DNA of 64,000 nucleotides from Centroberyx gerrardi (GCF_048128805.1 NC_136019.1:10836905-10900904), one strand, 5' to 3'; shown: positions 33,187 to 46,815, numbered from the stretch's first letter. Notes: a model not told the origin generated them from the sequence alone. Program-made: numbers and translations.

Positions 33187-35027
33187 TTTTAGATTCATCC
33201 ACTGTAGGTTTTAATCTAGTTAGAGTACCAGATGGGTAATGTGTACCTCATCAGAACAATTCACATAGTGTAAGATGACTTGTCCAAAAAGTAAACTGAA
33301 TTGGGTTTCAAATGCTTTCCTGAGAGTCTCAACTTTCTGACATTCCCATTGTATTCTCCTATGTGGCAAACATGACTCATCTGGAACTGCAAGCAGATTA
33401 TAAGAAATGCTGAGAATTATTTGCAAATACTACTTAAAATGTGTCTGGTATTATCACATTTTTACTGAGTGACATCTTCCAACTCTGACCTCAACTGAAA
33501 TACAGAAAGTCCAAACGATGGCTTTAGCTCCTCTGTGTTTCCAGCTTAGTTTAATATCTTCTCTCCTGGGAGCAATTATGAAACCGAGTATTATGCTCAG
33601 TGGGAAAGCTGCAGAGGTCAAACATGGTTTTCTGAGCATAACTTTCGTCTTTGGAAAATATTTTTGCATAATGTCATGCAGAGTATTAGTTGAGAGAAAA
33701 GTGGAGGAAGGACATACTTGAAACTCTTTTATTTTTTGTAATAAAATGATGGTTTTCCCATTCCTAGTGTCTCCATTGCCAGACAGTGGCTACTCAATAT
33801 GCTGACACAGACTTTCCATCCCCTCTGCAAGCTTACAAGGAGGTTTCGGCATGCTGGTCTCCGGGTTGACACGCTATGAAATGGAAAATTTGATCATCCC
33901 CTTTGTGAAAAGTTCTTTTCATGATGTTGCCAAGCCATTAATAAGCATACAAAGCGTATTTGAGTAGAACAAGTCATTATGTGGGTTGAGCCCATTGATC
34001 TCAACTATTAAGGAAAAAGGGGTTTGTAATGGAAATACATTTGTTTGCTGGGATCAAAATAATGAGTTTAGCATTATCTTGCCATAATCTTATCTATATT
34101 GTCAGCATTTAGTGAATTGGCGTGAGGCTATTGAATTAGCATACCTATGGTATAGTGACCTGATTGTGTGTTTACAGTAAGTGCAGATGTTATATATTCC
34201 ACTAGATGGCATTAGGCATCCATTTCATTACTCCAAGTGTGTTCTAAAGTATATTGTAGTTCTCTTGATAGATCTGCTACTACAGAAATATTATAAACAT
34301 TGATGCAGCAGTGAATTCAAAGCAAGTTGAAGCAGAGAAGAACAACTGCAGAATTATTTTATGTTTGTCTGGAGCTTGTCCCAAGTTTACAGCCGGGTTG
34401 CCAGAGTTGCTGTTCAAAAACCCAGTAACCCACAACAAAATGGATGTTGGCGCATGCACCCACATCAAGCAACCCAACAACCGAGCATTCTGTTTCAGGG
34501 GCACTGGGTCCATGCTAAGCCCAGATCACAGCTCCCCTCAGGTCCATTCACGACACGCGACCCTTCACCTTTTCCCAGCCGGCCTGCCTCACCAAAATAC
34601 CAGTTTTCCACTTGTCCTCAATTGCCGTTCCACAGCTAGAAGGGGCCCCAAGGCGAGGGGGGGCGGGGGGGTCAGCTTGAGGGATCTGCCAATCAAAGTT
34701 AAACACATTGTACATTGGATTAACGTGCCTCCCCCCGCACCGCACCCCCCACAATACCCGTGGAAAGTGGAACCGTCTACTTTCCCATAGAAGTGTCCCT
34801 CGGAGTTGAGAGGCGCTACAAGGTGATGTGATGTGTGGTTTATGTTTTCAGGTCCCATGTGCTGGCATGCCTGTCTGACGGGGAACAGTACAAAGCGAAG
34901 GCGTTGGCCTGCCGGCTCCTTCAAAGTCCTCTCTGTGGAGTCTTTTGTGTTTTGGAGTGTTTTGTGTGTCTGATTCACACACTCGCTCCTTCCAAGTGTG
35001 TGTATTTGCTTCTAATATTCCCTCTGA

Positions 35028-35060
<33 letters not shown>

Positions 35061-35197
35061 TGTGTTTATCATAGACAGTGTGGTGTTCTCTTGCAAACTG
35101 GCCCTCCCCCTCTCCTACTGTGAGGGGAATTCTGTACCATGTGTCTGCGGTTTTCAGGGAGCTTTCAAGGAAAATAAAGCACAGAGGCCTCACAGTC

Positions 35198-35247
35198 CCC
35201 CTCCTCCTCCTCCCCCTCCTCCTTCTCCTCCTCCTCCTCCTTCTCGT
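35198..35247. repeat. (CTC)n pyrimidine tract
   Basis: About 50 bp of CCT/CTC units, all pyrimidine on the plus strand. Confidence 0.85.
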
Positions 35248-37763
35248 TTTCTCACTCCCTCACTCACTCCATGTGGCACTTTTTACATTTTCAACCTACC
35301 CTTCCTCAGACTAGAGGAAAAAAAAACAAAAAACTAGAGGAACAGAGCTAATTTTGCATGCACCCTGTAATAAAGACAAATCCATAATCATGGCAAACAT
35401 TCTCTCATGAAGCGAAATGGGAGGTGAGAGAGAGCGCGAGGGAGAAAGGGGGAGGGAGGGAAAGACAGAGAAAGGCTTTTTGTTTGGCTAAGTACACTAT
35501 GTGAAAGAGGGGGTGGTGAGGAAAGAGGGCTGGAAATACATTAGAAAATGGTTGCGTCGGCTGTGGCATTTCGTGGATCAAATTACCTTGCATGCCATGC
35601 AGTGGATCAACCATTGGATCCACTGAGTTTGACCATGATTGTGTGTGTAAACCAACTTTATTGAGGCTACAGCGATTAACTTTGCCCTCAAAGTTATGTG
35701 GAAGGACTGAAAACCAACAGAAAACAGATTCGTGCCACATTATCTTAAAGAAAATGGAGCAGCGGAGAAAGTTGGGAGGATTAGCAGAAGCTGCTTGCAG
35801 TGTAGACCTTCTGTAATCCACTGTGATTCAATGGGCTTTATTGGCTTGGTTCAGCATAGGGTTACTTACAGGAGCAGTTGGGCTAAAAACAAGCTGTAAG
35901 GTTACTCATGTGGCTTATTATGGTTACTTGTGAGGGGAAAAGATGATGTGTGCAAATGTACAGACTTCCCTTCATAGATCTCAACCACTTTTCATATCAT
36001 CACTCAAAACACCACCATATACTTGAAGTGTGAATAACGGGAAGGAAGTAATTTACAGCGTGGAATACATCCACATTCCCACATCTGGTTTGGGAGCCGG
36101 AGCTATTTCCGTGTCCTATACAGCCAGCTTCCCGTGGTCTGCGCCGGGGAGGAAGTCATAAAGACAGGAAGACTTCCCGTATTGTTGCCAACATGCGGCG
36201 GCGCGGACCTAACATGCTCCGCAGGGCCGGGCCTGATGATGTAAATACCATAAATATAATCCTCCCGCCCTTTCACACAGGCCAAGACGTATATTTGACT
36301 GGAGAGTTATACAACTCACAAAGCCCTTAAGAGATCTTCTCATTTGATATACGTATATGATAGTCACATAAAGTCACATAAGGGTTCTTATTAGCATGCT
36401 TTGAAGGGTCTAAAGTGGATTTGAAAGGAACACATCTCTTGTGTGTTTTGTGTGTTTTTTTATTTCACCTTCACAGATTGATTGAATCTTTTTCCCATTG
36501 TGGTATCTTGTGCAATGTGGGTTAAATACCTTTGCTTTTGTGTTTTATCACAGTGCAAAATTAAAACTTAACTTCAGCTTAGGTCACATACTGGAGAGAC
36601 AGGTGTGGTCTGGGTCTGGTTTGCCACTGTGCGCTCATGTATGCATGAAGGTGTGTTTAGGGGACTGTGATAGTGTTTGGGTCGGGGCCTCATAACGCTT
36701 TACCACAGTGGGCACCTTTGTTTCAACACACATACACAATGAGGAGACGGTGCTCTTGCCCAGGCAGACACAACAGTCCCACCTGTTGGCTTCTGGCCAG
36801 CGCATCTCTGTCATTTGAACTCGGTGTCCTCTTGCATTGGCTCCCACCCAGTATCCTCGCCCCCTCCCCCCGTCTCTCCCATCTTGACCGGAGATGTTGC
36901 CACCACAGCAGAGGCAGGCATTGTCACTGCCTGTCGCCACGACAACCAGATGGCAGCTGTGCCCAAACTCATTCACCCGCCTCCACTGCTCCTTCTCTCC
37001 TTCTCAAAGAGCAGTGCTGGCATATATCATCTCCACCTTTCCTCCTTCTTCTTCTGTTCTTCCATGGAGCTGTCACATACTTGGCCATAACCAGGGCCAG
37101 ATCTGCGTTTCCTAGTTCTGTGTGGCCACCTGCTCACATTAACCAAGGAATCAAGGTTTAGTCAGGTTTAGAGCGAGTGTATAAGAGCCTTGCCCCACCT
37201 CAGGGTGAATCTAAATGCTGGAGGGTTTCCTTTTCCAGGTTCACTTTACTCATTCATGAATCCTGGCTTTCGTGAGGAAAAAAACTGCATCATTTTCTTG
37301 AGCTCTTCCTTGGGTAATGCATCTCTACTGAAACTACCCGAGACTAACAAATCTGCAGTTGTGCTTCAAATCCCCCTTGGGACGCACTTTAAGGTGTGAG
37401 TGAACAAGAGTTAGCCGCATATATATAGAGGTCAGTGTGGGTTTCAGTACCTTCAGGTGTGGGTGTGGGGGCTTCTACTTCTCACCACTACAGGTGCTGA
37501 CAGGGGCTTTTTTTTTTTGTCCACATCGACCTCATTCTTCACAGTAAGGAAAGTGAGACAGCGTCTGTATGGCTCTCATGCAGGTGCAGGCCAGGTCTGT
37601 GTGTGTGTGTGTGTATGTGTGTTCTCATTCCTATTCATTCCTATGGTGCCTTGGCGCACAATCGCACCCAGGTGGGATTGAGTTACCTGGCCATCTGTAG
37701 AGGAGACAGTGAGGAGGACGATACAAGATCCCATACATGATAGCAATATGGACTCAATTCAAA

Positions 37764-37800
<37 letters not shown>

Positions 37801-40800
37801 AGCAGCTCAGATTTATCATACCAATAAAGCTTATCTAATTAAATTGAACTGTGTGGCGAGGAGTGCAGTGTCAAAGAAATCAGAGAGAGAGGGAAGAGTG
37901 GGGGTTGTGTGTGTGTGTGTGTGTGTGTGAGTGATGGCGGTGGCTTACAGCTCACCCAGCGAGCAGCAGTTGGTCAAATTACCAGTAAGACGAGTGATTA
38001 ACTCCACTGGCTACCTGCCACCGTCGAGTGGAAATGATCTTATCAATGGGAGTGGTGAATGTGACAAACACCATTAAAAAGGCTTTGTGGATAACAATCA
38101 AGCTGTTTTCTTTTCCACATTACGACATCTGCGCTGTGGTCGCAGCCTCTATGAGCGAGTGTGTGTGTTCAGTGTGTGAAAGACAGAGAAGAGTGTGAAA
38201 TGGCAAGAGGCGGCCCATATCTGTGGCGTTTCATGCAGATGGTCACACTTGTCTCAGCCTGTAAAACGTAGCGTCTTTTGAACACATCCATCCCCGAGTC
38301 CCCATTACTTCACTTAAAAGGAAACTTTGTTCTCCGTCTGGGGAATAAAAGAATAAAAGAAACCACGACTCCTTTTGTTGTTTGACTTTTTTTTTTTTTT
38401 TTTAGTCGGATGTTTTTTTTTTTTTTCTCAAGCAACAAAAGTGAAATTGTCTACATCAACGGCAAATATCACAATATTCCCATTCAGTACCAACCCTTTG
38501 GGGGGGCCAGGAGGGAAAGGAGAGATTAAAACAATGTAGAACAGCAGCACTTTCCCGCCCATTTTATGAACATCTCTAAACTCACTAGCATCGCAAATGA
38601 ATGAAAACATACAGCCACTTAAAAAGTCTGGGACCCCCCTTCGCCTGAGCTCTCCCTAAGGAACTTTATTCATGATACACGGCTACGACCATCAAGTCTC
38701 AAATCAAAACACAAGAACTTGCCCTTTCTGAACAGGCCAGCCAGTGGAAACGTGACTCTATCCCAGGCTGCAGGTAGTGTGACAAAGTAAAAGCACGGTT
38801 CATTCAAAAAGCCAAAAGTTCACGAGATGCTCAGAGCTGGAAGGGGGTTTTAAATGGCAGGATTAAAAAAAAAAAAAATCTACTTGTCAGGTTTGAAAGC
38901 ATCTGAAAACCATCCAAGTCTGTTTGTGCGCTTTCTTCCAAACTACTAGTACGTTCAAGCCTTTGTGGTTTGGCTGAGGACTGCTGAGTCATAATCAAAG
39001 ACCACTTCCAAAAGATGTTGGAAACATTGCAACTACTCATCATGTGCTTGCCTGCGAGTCTGCGTGAATGTCTCGGTTTATGTGTCGTATCGCTCAGTGA
39101 GCCCCGGTTCGGCCGGGCAGGGTGAAGTCCAATCTGTTTTCCACTTCTGCATTAGGAACCATTAGGGGCAATTCAAACCACAGATCCCAATCTGCTCGTA
39201 ATAAAGCTGCATTGTTATGCTCCAGGCCCCCGACAGTCACGTGACCAGGGTGAGAAAGTTCATGAAAGACCAAAGGCAGACAAACACATGAATACACTTT
39301 AGTAGATGCGTAGATGCGTGGGCGTTATAAGAAATAATGTTTTCTTTTTTTTTTTGTGGTGGCCTTTTCATTCTGTTCATGCATTTCTTTTAAACTTAAT
39401 CCGTTGGTCAAAGTCAGAGGCAAATTCATGGTAAACTAAAGCATACGTGAGTCCTCACAATAACCTTTATCTCAAAAGTGTCACATAAGCAGACTGCGAG
39501 GCAAGATATGTCACAGTTTTTCCCCCACTGCAAAAATAAAACATCGGGAGAGCACGCAAGGTTACATTTTTAAAACAACAAAACAAAGCGATACGTCCGG
39601 ACTTGAGAACTGAAGGTTGCTTCATGAGGTGCCGTCGGAGAGGAGAACAGCATAGTTTCTTTTGTTGTGTTTTGGCACTGATGGCCCTGCAGGGTCCTCC
39701 GTCACAAGCACAGCAAAACAGTCCGAACCTCCTCCAATTAGGGCCGTGGTTGTCGGTCAAGTCTTCTCATAGATCATTGTCACATCAACAAACATAAACA
39801 GATTACTTTAAGAGAACTGTACAGCGGCAAGAGACAAAAATAGACACAAAAATAGACTTGATATATTCTGCTAGAACAGCCCTAATAGTGCTAGCTGCTA
39901 AGAGGGGGTGGAGAGAACAGACAGACGGACAAATAAGACAGACAGGCACTTAAGTGCTGATGCATAGCGGAGAAGATTAAAGTAAGAGCCAAGCGAGAGA
40001 CAGAAAGGAGGGATGGAGGAGGAGATAGAAATGGTTAGTTGCCCTGTAATCACAATGACAGTTAACACTAGCCAGGGTGGGATCCAATTCACTTTCAATT
40101 CAACCAATGGACTGTTTAAAATTCAAAAATGTAAAAACTCTCTTCTTAAAAAGTTTGCTATCCTATCCTATAAAATAACTGAGAACAGGTGCTATCATTA
40201 AGCATTGGATAGCAGTTTCACTTTACGTTTTGTACTGATTGAATTGAAAAGAGAACCGACCCACCGTCGCTGATAGCAGCACGCTGACCGCCGCAGAGAC
40301 CGGCGTTGTCAATGCTGGCCTTTGCAAAGCTAGCATTAGCATGGCTATTGATAGGGTCTCTATCCTCTGCTGCATGTACTGTACATTATTTAGCATCCTG
40401 AGACGACGGGGATTAAGTGAGACACAACTGTCTGGAGCTAATAGCACTAATGGGATTGCTTGGCTGTATTTCAGGGGTCTCGCCCTGAGCTGTAGTCAGC
40501 AGGACGCTGAATTTACCTCCTGGCACGAAGCTAATATGTTAATCTGACATACTGTAGCTGGCCTTAGCTAGCTATCCCCTGCTACAAGTGCCTTTTGTTT
40601 CAATGCTTAATACTGGTGGTTTATGGCTATATTAACGGTGCTGTGAATGTAAGGTATGAAAAAAGAGTATAAGATAGAAAAAGTAGAAAGAGAAAAGCAG
40701 AAAGAGGGAAAGGGTAAAAGCAACGTCAGTTACAGTGAAGCGATGAGCAGGAAGCTAACAGCAGCTACGCTAATATTATTTCTCACAGTAGACAGTAAGG

Positions 40801-41450
40801 CCAGCAGATTGCTAGTACCATTATCATCATTATTGTTAGCGACGTCTCACACCAGTGCTATCCACTTTATCGGTTTCTTCTGCTGCGTCAATCGTTACTA
40901 CTTCAAAACAAGCACAAAAAAACCCAAAGCTTCAGTTAGTCGAGGCTAAGTTGAAGCTCTTTGTAAAATGGCTACAATCTGAAAATGAGGCACTTTTTGA
41001 GCAGATATATAATTCTATATATTTTCTTTTATCATACTCTAAATATTCAGCCATCATTGTACTCTTGATGATTTGAGTTTTTCTCTTGGAGGAAAAAAAA
41101 AAAAGAAAATCAGTCTCCGGTTGCTTTTCGTACCCTTCTCTGATTGGCTTTCACTCAAGGAATGAGAGCAACTAATAGCTTTTCAAGGATTTCATTTGGC
41201 ACACATCCCCATTGGTTTCCACAACCAACAAGCTGAAAGCAAAAAAAACAACAACAAAAAAAAAAAAAAACAAGAACATTTTCCATCAGTCTTTGTCAAA
41301 GTGCTTCAGGGGGCGTGTCCAGTCCAACTCCTCTCGCAATGTGATTGGTGGTCGCACAAGGAAGAGGAGGAGCTATCTGAGCTCTCTGAGTGGTACCAGA
41401 TTTTTTCCCAACAGTTACAAGGAGAGGGCAGTGACATCAGCACTCTGGAA

Positions 41451-41497
<47 letters not shown>

Positions 41498-41806
41498 GGT
41501 TTAGTTACATACCCAATAAACAATAACCCAGATATGAGGAAGAAATAACTATTATGACATTTATTTACCATCTCCCTCAGGTCAATTATAATATCTAATG
41601 TAGGATATATGACCATGGCTCTGACCATAAAATGAACAACAGGAATACAGGATACACAGCCAAACGGGATGGAAAGAGTCGACACACAGATTCAGACAGG
41701 AGGAAAGCGATAAAGAGAACAGGGGGGAGGGAGGGGAGGGGAGAGGAGAAAGTGAGGACACCTACTGCTGCAGGCATCGAGTCAAACGTATGTGTGTATG
41801 TGTGTG

Positions 41807-41810
<4 letters not shown>

Positions 41811-41842
<32 letters not shown>

Positions 41843-41864
41843 TGTGTGTATGTGTGTGTGTGTG
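41811..41864. repeat. Compound (GA)n(GT)n microsatellite
   Basis: About 30 bp of GA repeat runs directly into about 24 bp of GT repeat with one A interruption. Confidence 0.9.
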
Positions 41865-42515
41865 AGCAACACAGGGGAACAGAGAGATCCAGAAAACATG
41901 TCAGGTTTTTCTGGCAATTTCAGCGCTTCGCATCATATTGTGCAACTGAGTATCATTGGGAAAATGTCATTACTGCAATAATGCAAAATGTTGTGAGTCT
42001 CACCAGCTTGCCCAAACACTAATGATGGATCCTGTGCTGTTGCTCAGATCAGGGTCTTATTGAGTGTTTTTGCTGTATATTATCACTTTCTCATGCCTGT
42101 AAAAGTCACATCATATGCTATATGTGTATTTCATGATCAATGAGTCTAGAGTTAGAAATGGAATCAGTGTCAAGATGACCATGCATCCATTCTTCCAATG
42201 CCCTTCAACAGTTACTGTCTGTAATCTCTAATCTGATGACTTGCAAAAGCCACTGAAGCCGCCGTCAGACAGACAAACAAATGCACAGAGCGAGTACGGC
42301 GAGCAGGCTGAGGGAGAGAGTTCCCCCTGTCGCCTTCCCTAAAAATCTCCCAGCCCTGCTTGACTCTCTAATTGTACGGGGGGGGGGGGGGGTACTCTAT
42401 ATTTACGCCCCTCCCTCTCTCCATTTTTTTCGTCTTCTTCCTGGTGCAGTGTGCTATATTTAGTCCCCCTCAGCACAGACGGTGCCTGCCAGCCGGCCAA
42501 GCCATGACGGCCTAA

Positions 42516-42563
42516 AGCAGAGCAGAGCAGAGCAGAGCAGAGCAGAGCAGAGCGGAGCAGAGC
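42516..42563. repeat. (AGCAG)n pentanucleotide repeat
   Basis: Nine to ten AGCAG units, one carrying AGCGG. Confidence 0.9.
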
Positions 42564-42903
42564 AACCCCTCGCTCAGCCAGCCAGCCTGAAAACACCAAC
42601 ACAAACAATCAGGCCAACCAACCAAAGAGACTGGAGGAGACAGGCTGGACACGCACTGGTGCACCGCCATGAACACACACACACACACACACACATAAAC
42701 ACACACGCACCAAACCAGGCAGAGGCACGCACACGAAAGAACACCGAGGAAGATACTATAATTATGCGGATGACATTTGCTTAATGATGATCTTCTCCAA
42801 AACACAGGCATGCAGGAAATAAACAGAAACATAAACGATTTGGGTAAGTTCAATGAGGGCATCTACGTCCATTGCCTGATCTTAATACTCTCAATCTCAC
42901 TCA

Positions 42904-42938
<35 letters not shown>

Positions 42939-43854
42939 GACCCAGTTATATGCAACCAGACAGGAAACGTTTCCTCTCCTAACCACTCTAATCAGATATC
43001 CTTGTTTTTTTCCCCCCGAGCTTCTCCATCCCTCGCTCCTTCCCTCTCCCCGGCAGCTTGTCTATTGATCTCATTCATTTCCTTGCATCGTTTCTCCATC
43101 CGTGACCAAATCGATGTCATAATGACTGTGGGAGCGACTCTGTGTGTGTGTGTGTGTGTGTGCTGGTGTGAGTTTCTTCCCCTTTCTCTCCCAAGACTCT
43201 TTAACTCAAGAGGTAAGGCGAGGCTATCTGCCTCCGCAGCCGGTGTCTAGCCAATAAACTGTTCTCCAGCCACCCGTGTGTGTGTGTGTGTGTGTGTGTG
43301 TGCGTCTGTGTGTATGTGTGTGTAATGGGAGAGTCTGGGTCTATGTGATGTCTCAACCGAGAGCTGCATAAAAGTGAAAGCCACCCTGTTCTCTGGTCGT
43401 AAATCGAGTGTGTCAGTCTGTCATTTTCGGGCCGCTCGGTTCCCAGGAGACACAAAGCTGCTCTCAGCAACGTGATATGAGTCACCAAGTCCACTGGTCA
43501 CTCAGTCAATTTGGGTTAAGTCATTTTTTTATTTTTAAGGAAAGTGGGCAGACCTACCCCGGTCCTATTAGACAGTAACAGTAGATGAAAAAGGAAGAAA
43601 ACCAAAAAGACAAAGGAGGAGTAAACAATATTAGCGGTGGACGTCGCTAGAGGCGAGACCTGGGGCTAAAATGCATGTTCATCCACCTTCATATGGGAAA
43701 AAAAAATTAATGAGAATCGCTGAAAATTCCCATGGTGCGCAACGCCGTATCTCATCTTCTTAAATGGGTCTCATAGGCCCTAGGGCCGTAAAACGTATTA
43801 TGCCTCGGACACGTGAATCTGTGCCTTGCGCTCAAGTTAAAAAAAACAAAAACT

Positions 43855-44015
43855 GGGTGGCCTGGTGGTTCGAGGGATTATTCTTCAACCGTGCGATGCG
43901 GGTTCGAGCTCCACGTCGGCAAGCCTCCGCCCTGCTGAAGTGACCCTGACCTCCCTGCGGAAGAGGGCAAGGAAAAAAATCAAATTTCCCTACGGAGATC
44001 ATTAAAGTGTTACGT
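43855..44015 (+). mobile_element. tRNA-derived SINE
   Basis: A tRNA-like head has an A-box-like GTGGCCTGGTGGTTCGAGGG (43857-43876) and a good B box GGTTCGAGCTC (43901-43911). A unique body follows, then a tail with AATTTCCCTACGGAGATCAT and TAAAGTGTTA, which resembles the 3' tail shared by several fish SINEs and LINEs. Confidence 0.65.
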
Positions 44016-44624
44016 TATTAGAAAAACATGGACATTCGAAAGAAGTTGCAGGCAAAGGGTTTTTCCCCACAATGCACCCTCAAATCAGGCTCTTGTGATT
44101 ATACCGTTCACTACATTAAATCACTTTCTCCTTGAAGGGGGCGAGCGGGCAGAGAGAGGTACGACACCGCAACATGAGCCGGGATTCAGCGTCACGCAGC
44201 TGCAAATACGTGGAATGAGCGCTGGCGGACTGAAGCCAGCAGGATAACGCCCGCTTCATTTCTTCCAGTGACGCCAGAAGGTCTGTGGGTCATGAAGATA
44301 TAATGTTCTCAATCTGACCACAGTGCATACGTCTGTTTTGACAGTGCCATTTGTTAGCAGTGAATTCAAGCAAGTCTGTGGATGTGTGCTCGGTTAATAG
44401 AACTGCTTTGAGTCTGTCAAGGTTTTGATAAGATGCACCGGACCAGCTTGGTTGGACAGAATTCAAATAATGTTTATATTTCGTCGGAAAACAGATATAG
44501 AAAAGACAAACAAACAAAAAAAACAATGCAGGAAATTGTTTATGAAAATAGTCTGTGAATGAGGCCCATTATCTTTGAAGACAGACTTATCCTGTATAGG
44601 AGATTTCATATTCAATCTCCTTTA

Positions 44625-44850
44625 TGAGCCAAAATAGCTCAGTTGGGAGAGCAAGACTGAAGACAAGGCTGGTATTTGTCTATAATGATTGTTGATTATT
44701 AGTATTTAGTTAACTCCGCAATTTCTGTGTGCTCCTGTGTAACGCTAATATTGCCTCGGTTAGGAGTTTGATTCTCATTGGGCCCACCCACACTGAGAAT
44801 GTATGACTGTAAAGGTGCTGTGGATAGAAGCATCCTCCAAACAGCTGTTA
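44625..44850 (+). mobile_element. tRNA-Phe-derived SINE, apparently interrupted
   Basis: ATAGCTCAGTTGGGAGAGC (44633-44651) followed by AAGACTGAAG closely matches the 5' half of vertebrate tRNA-Phe. After roughly 100 bp of unrelated sequence, a B-box-like TAGGAGTTTGATTCTC (about 44761-44776) and a tail TGTAAAGGTGCTGTGGATAG appear; the tail is a variant of the common fish SINE tail. The A-to-B distance is far too long for a tRNA, so an insertion split the head or two fragments lie side by side. Confidence 0.6.
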
Positions 44851-45614
44851 TATACATACAGTCTGTGCACGGCTTTATGGCCATTTTCTCTCCGTCTCTG
44901 TCTTCTTGTCTTCAAATAAAGTAAATGTCTGTTTAACCTATCTAAAGTAATAATCTGTGACATTTTTATACAAGTAAATGTCCGTTTTGCGACTCTCCAC
45001 ATTGATTGATAAAACACAATAGTGATTTAACCTCGCCTATACCCAGTAAAACAAAGTGCATAAAAGCTTTTACATTTTGCTACATGTGCAGCGCTGTACA
45101 GCCGGCAGCAGGTAGGGCTTTCCAGGGAAAAAAAAAGCTCTGGCACACAAGAAGCGATGCGTTTTATGTTGCGAGAAGCAGCAACAGCGGTTTGTTTGGA
45201 ATAAATAGAAGAACTGGGTAGTGAACAGGCGAAGAAAAGAGCGCCACCTACAGAAACTCAAACTTCCTCGACACTGAATCCAAAGAAAAAGACGTCACAG
45301 CAACGTCCGACTGGGTGCATTTTTTTGGTTTAAATCACCCTCATTAGGAATACACAGACTTTACACATGAACTCGGCGTGTTTTCCCTTCATGTTTTTCT
45401 GTAAGTTTCCATATGTCATTCTGTCTGGTCGGCTGGAGAGCAGACTGTGGGCTGAAAGAGGAGTGCTGTGCACAGTTGTTCTGTTGCACACATGCTTATT
45501 GCAGCACTCCCGATCTCACATGCACTCCCTCTTCGCCTTTGACCCTGCCGCTGTCAATCACCGCCGCGGCCCCAGACACACCACTGCAGCAGTTATGTAA
45601 CAAGCTGTTTATCC

Positions 45615-45616
<2 letters not shown>

Positions 45617-45652
<36 letters not shown>

Positions 45653-45670
45653 ATGTGTGTACGTGTGTGT
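45617..45670. repeat. (GT)n microsatellite
   Basis: About 36 pure bp plus interrupted GT to 45670. Confidence 0.9.
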
Positions 45671-45774
45671 AATGTATATGAGTGTGTACATACCAGTATG
45701 TGCTTAGGGCTTTGACCGGGGTATATTGTTGCACAGTGACATGGAAAGAACACTGTTGGACTGCGGACATGAAT

Positions 45775-45821
<47 letters not shown>

Positions 45822-46257
45822 CATGCAGAAACACATCTTAGTGCAGGACAGGCCTTGCTGCAGAGTAGAGACAAGGTGTTATAAAATCTCCTGACAGAGA
45901 GAGAGAGAGAGAGAGAGATAGAGAGAGAGAGATATGAATATATATGTCGATAAGGAGATATTTGGGCTTTAACTCAGATGTGCTTACAGTTACACTAATT
46001 TTCTATCAATTTTCTATCATATATCAAAATGCTAAACTCGTTTCGATCATTATGCAAGGTATGACTGCTGTAATTTCAGTTAGTGGTTTGTCATATTCTT
46101 TCAAATGATTGTATAATGGATTCAAGGATGAAGTAAAAAAAAAAAAAAAAAAAAAGACTTTTTGACAAGTGGCTCCAGGCTAGCTAGTTTCATTATACAG
46201 CCGACACAGTGGGAGAGACTGAGTGGGTGTGTTGTGCCACATAGAGGAGAAGGAATG

Positions 46258-46296
46258 TGTGGAGAGAGAGAGAGAGACACAGAGAGAGAGAGACAC

Positions 46297-46327
<31 letters not shown>

Positions 46328-46345
46328 CAGAGAGAGAGAGAGAGA
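46258..46345. repeat. (GA)n-rich low-complexity tract
   Basis: GA repeats with regular ACACAG interruptions. Open reading frames in all frames here are artefacts of composition. Confidence 0.9.
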
Positions 46346-46615
46346 AGCAGTGCTGAGTGGAGAAAAAAAAAAGAGAAAAACCACACACACACTTGCTCCC
46401 CCGCTCGTACATTCACATCCAAACCAAGTATTTTTAGATCGTCTGTGAACAACATCTGAACATCTATATTGCATTCGTTATCCTGTCATGACATTATGCA
46501 TGTCGACCTGTCTGCGCTGTCAGCACACTGTAAACGGCAGGAGGCTTTAACTTTGCAATGCTAAAAAGGTATAAAGAGAGACCGGCAGCATTGCTAGAGA
46601 GCGAGCCAAAACCCG

Positions 46616-46616
<1 letters not shown>

Positions 46617-46655
<39 letters not shown>
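46617..46655. repeat. (GT)n microsatellite
   Basis: Pure GT repeat of about 39 bp. Confidence 0.95.
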
Positions 46656-46657
<2 letters not shown>

Positions 46658-46815
46658 ATAAGATGATGGTCCTGATACCTGGCAGTGTTGGACACCTTCA
46701 CAAACTTGCTGTCGCAGGTTTACAGAGTGCAGGTCAGTTCGAAACAGGACAAAACACAAAGCAAACCTCTGCAGGTGTAGGAGACCAACACTTCTTCTGT
46801 CCTTGTGTGTCCTTA

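Larger units (their letters stand above)
33187..43850. other. Gene-poor DNA, left part
   Basis: No exon pair with coherent splice sites and coding periodicity was found. Contents: unique AT-rich blocks (33760-34130, 35560-35720, 37940-38110, 39090-39290) that could be conserved regulatory DNA; a CTCF-like CCACTAGATGGCAT at 34199-34212; a pyrimidine (CTC)n tract at 35198-35247; (GT)n at 35028-35065, 37596-37622 and 37900-37929; (GA)n at 37764-37800 and 41458-41492; a compound GA/GT tract at 41811-41864; and an (AGCAG)n tract at 42516-42563. Confidence 0.55.
44016..46815. other. Gene-poor DNA between SINEs and the first Harbinger-like MITE
   Basis: No coding exon is supported. It contains a tRNA-Phe-derived SINE (44625-44850), a CTCF-like AGCGCCACCTACAG at 45240-45253, long (GT)n/(CA)n tracts (45617-45670, 45777-45813, 46617-46655) and a GA-rich block (46258-46345). 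The CpG-containing unique block at 44100-44290 is not otherwise explained. Confidence 0.55.

Noticed and set aside
36667..37161. 164-codon plus-strand open frame
   Set aside because: Overlapping open frames occur on both strands; the translation is Cys/His/Pro-rich noise without domain or conserved signature.
37933..38074. Short frame starting ATGGCGGTGGCTTACAG, with a possible GTAAGA donor at 37986
   Set aside because: Only about 47 codons, no acceptor/donor partner exons and no family resemblance; more likely part of a conserved non-coding block, if anything.
42500..42784. Gln/Ala/Glu-type repeat frames over the AGCAG tract
   Set aside because: All frames of the pentanucleotide repeat are open, so the frames carry no coding evidence.
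44625..44700. tRNA-Phe gene
   Set aside because: Only the 5' half matches; the anticodon and T-arm halves are disrupted, so it is a SINE fragment.
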